A DNA stretch of 64,000 nucleotides from JACCZX01 sp963824935 (GTDB taxonomy: Bacteria > Pseudomonadota > Gammaproteobacteria > Burkholderiales > Burkholderiaceae_F). The notes beneath the pieces were generated by a model. That model did no database searches. It was not told the DNA's origin and was given only the letters and a program-made list of their open reading frames with translations. This document shows, piece by piece, positions 62,601-64,000 of this stretch; within the stretch, counting starts at the first letter, position 1; each line of letters starts with the position of its first letter. The stretch lies in contig CAWGRF010000010.1 of NCBI GenBank assembly GCA_963824935.1, positions 1 to 64,000 on the forward strand, written 5' to 3'. A program made the translations under genes and the position numbers.

Positions 62601-64000
62601 ATCGCGATGCGCTCGCTGATCACGCGCCGCGCGTGAACGAAGCACCCGCCAAGTATCTGTCGGGTTCTGGCCCCGCTCGCAAGAGTGATGCGCTCACCAC
62701 AAAGGTGGGGACAGAACCCGGCGCCATCCAAATACTTAACGCGCGCGAACACAATCTGAAGTCGATGAACGTTGCGATACCGCGCGATACGTTCACCGTG
62801 ATCACCGGCGTGTCGGGCTCTGGCAAATCGACTCTGGCGTTCGACATTCTGTTCAACGAGGGCCAGCGCCGCTACCTCGAATCGCTGAACGCTTACGCGC
62901 GCTCGATCGTGCAACCGGCGGGCCGGCCCGATGTCGACGCGATCTACGGCATTCCGCCGACGGTCGCGATCGAGCAGCGCACCTCGCGCGGCGGCCGCAA
63001 GTCGACCGTCGCCACGCTCACCGAGATCTATCACTTCCTGCGGCTGCTATACGTCAAGCTCGGCGTGCAGCATTGCCCAAACTGCAAGGTGCCGGTCACA
63101 CCGCAATCGTTCGACGCGATCGTCGCTCAGGTGATGCGCGATCTGAAGGGACTGCACATCGGTGTGTTCGCACCGCTGGTGGTCAACCGCAAGGGTGTTT
63201 ACACCGATCTGGCCAAGTGGGCGGCTGCGCGCGGCCACTCGCATCTAAGAGTCGACGGTCATTTTCTGCCGACGGCGAAGTTCCCTCGCATAGAGCGCTT
63301 CAAGGAACATACGATCGAACTGCCGATTGCCGATTTGGTCGTGCAATCGGAAACCGAAGATCGGCTGCGACGGCGCGATCGCAGCCGCGCTCGAGCACGG
63401 TCACGGGGTCGTCACGATTGCCTGGCCGCTTGGCAAGCTGAGAGACGCCATCGACGGCGGCAACTGGACTGCGCCGCTCGAACAGAAGAGTTTTTCGACG
63501 AAGCGCGCCTGTCCGTCGTGCGGCACGTCGTTTCCCGAAGCCGACCCGCGCTTGTTCTCATACAACTCGAAGCACGGCTGGTGTCCTGACTGCTTCGGCA
63601 CCGGCTTGTCGCTTGCCGGCTTCGACGCCGAGCAGAGCGGTGAAGAATCGTGGTGGAACGCCTGGTATGAAGGCGAAACCGCATCGTGTGAAAGTTGCCA
63701 TGGCAAGCGCCTGAACCCCGCGGCATTGGCCGTGACCTTCGGCGGCAAATCGATTGCCGAGTTGGCCGAATTTCCGGTGGCCGACGCGCGTGGCTTTTTT
63801 GACCGCTTGACACTCAGCGGCCGCGAAGCGGAAATCGCGCGCGACGCGCTGGCAGAAATCCGCTCGCGCCTATCGTTCCTCGAAGAAGTCGGCCTCGGCT
63901 ATCTCGCTCTCGATCGCGCCGCCCCAACGCTGTCCGGCGGCGAAGCGCAGCGCATTCGACTCGCGGCGCAACTCGGTTCCAACCTGCAGGGCGTGGCCTA
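59605..64000 (+). CDS. uvrA: Double-length excinuclease ABC subunit A (partial at window end), frameshifted
   Basis: A tandem UvrA. The first unit has Walker A GVSGSGKSS (residues about 39-47), zinc-finger Cys pairs in FCRGCARPV and LHCADCDIHYETPH... with CETCRGFGRV, and after a frame change near 61140, the signature TLSGGEVQRI with Walker B LFVLDEPSIGL. A further ATPase half (61560-62400) repeats GVSGSGKST and TLSGGEAQRLKL. From about 62730 a second unit begins, NAREHNLKSMNVAIPRDTF, with another GVSGSGKST and IEQRTSRGGRKSTVATLTE. Another frame change lies near 63370. The window ends before its stop. Long UvrA forms of about 1,900 residues occur in betaproteobacteria. Both frame changes are likely sequencing indels. 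Confidence 0.87.
60351..60363. repeat. Palindromic GGGGTCTGACCCC inside uvrA
   Basis: GGGGTCTGACCCC (60351-60363) is a near-perfect palindrome that follows a 12-base tandem repeat (GATTCGGCGCGA/GACTCGGCGCGA, 60322-60345). Together they encode a low-complexity insertion (RDSARDSARKTGSDP) in a linker of UvrA. Confidence 0.6.
62662..62719. repeat. In-frame inverted repeat inside uvrA
   Basis: GGGTTCTGGCCCC (62662-62674) and GGGGACAGAACCC (62707-62719) are inverted repeats with one mismatch, 32 bases apart. They fall at the joint between the first and second UvrA units, encoding a linker (SGSGPARKSDALTTKVGTEP). Confidence 0.65.

Noticed and set aside
61140..63370. Programmed frameshifts in uvrA
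   Set aside because: No slippery heptamer with downstream structure was apparent, and similar breaks occur in many unrelated genes in the window, which points to indel errors.

Overview
The window looks like chromosome from a GC-rich betaproteobacterium-like organism, possibly an environmental or metagenome-assembled genome. This rests on inference: a double-length UvrA, a COG4324-type lipoprotein aminopeptidase, a sterol-desaturase/GH3 fusion and general gene content point that way, but no rRNA or other phylogenetic marker is present. Many conserved genes (fadD-like, hutH-like, uvrA, two FAD/GcvT oxidoreductases, nfeD, a class III aminotransferase, an enolase-superfamily epimerase) carry one or more single-base frame changes while the protein stays recognisable on both sides. 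That pattern fits sequencing indels better than biology, though some decay is real inside the cassette array.

Layout. (1) 1-10.4 kb: a catabolic and uptake block for small amino or N-methylated compounds. A minus-strand operon reads class III aminotransferase, periplasmic binding protein, two permeases, ATPase, FAD-oxidoreductase/GcvT. A divergent plus-strand set holds an ATPase fragment, a ProX-type deacylase and a second FAD-oxidoreductase/GcvT. (2) 10.4-14.9 kb: macro-domain protein, 3-methyladenine glycosylase, cupin, GNAT fragment, a large sodium/solute-symporter-like protein and a secreted hydrolase, with vestigial cassette-like junctions. (3) 14.96-38.0 kb: an array of about 26 attC-like recombination sites (7-bp arms YTAAC...GTTAG around imperfect hairpins) separating mostly minus-strand cassette genes. 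No integron integrase is seen, so it is best described as a CALIN (cluster of attC sites lacking an integrase). Cassettes encode VOC proteins, RibD/DHFR-like reductases, cupins, GNATs, an HNH nuclease, a ferritin-like protein, a PQQ quinoprotein, small membrane proteins and unknowns. One attC carries a remnant of an IS1111/IS110-type element, and one interval holds a four-gene wax-ester/lipid module. (4) 38.3-64 kb: ordinary chromosome. It carries aromatic amino acid lyase, DUF2238 protein, outer-membrane protein, acyl-CoA ligase, lipoprotein peptidase, an adenylate-forming ligase, a molybdopterin oxidoreductase, an M20 amidohydrolase, NfeD plus slipin, a methanethiol-oxidase-like protein beside a SCO protein, a frameshifted epimerase, a fatty-acid-hydroxylase/GH3 fusion, and the start of a double-length UvrA that runs off the window.

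The genes on the two flanks are arranged as short operons with overlapping ATGA junctions. In the array most genes stand alone and end with their stop codon inside, or just before, the right arm of an attC. The array is read on the minus strand, so an integrase and attI would be expected at the right end near 38.3 kb. A hutH-like gene lies there instead.
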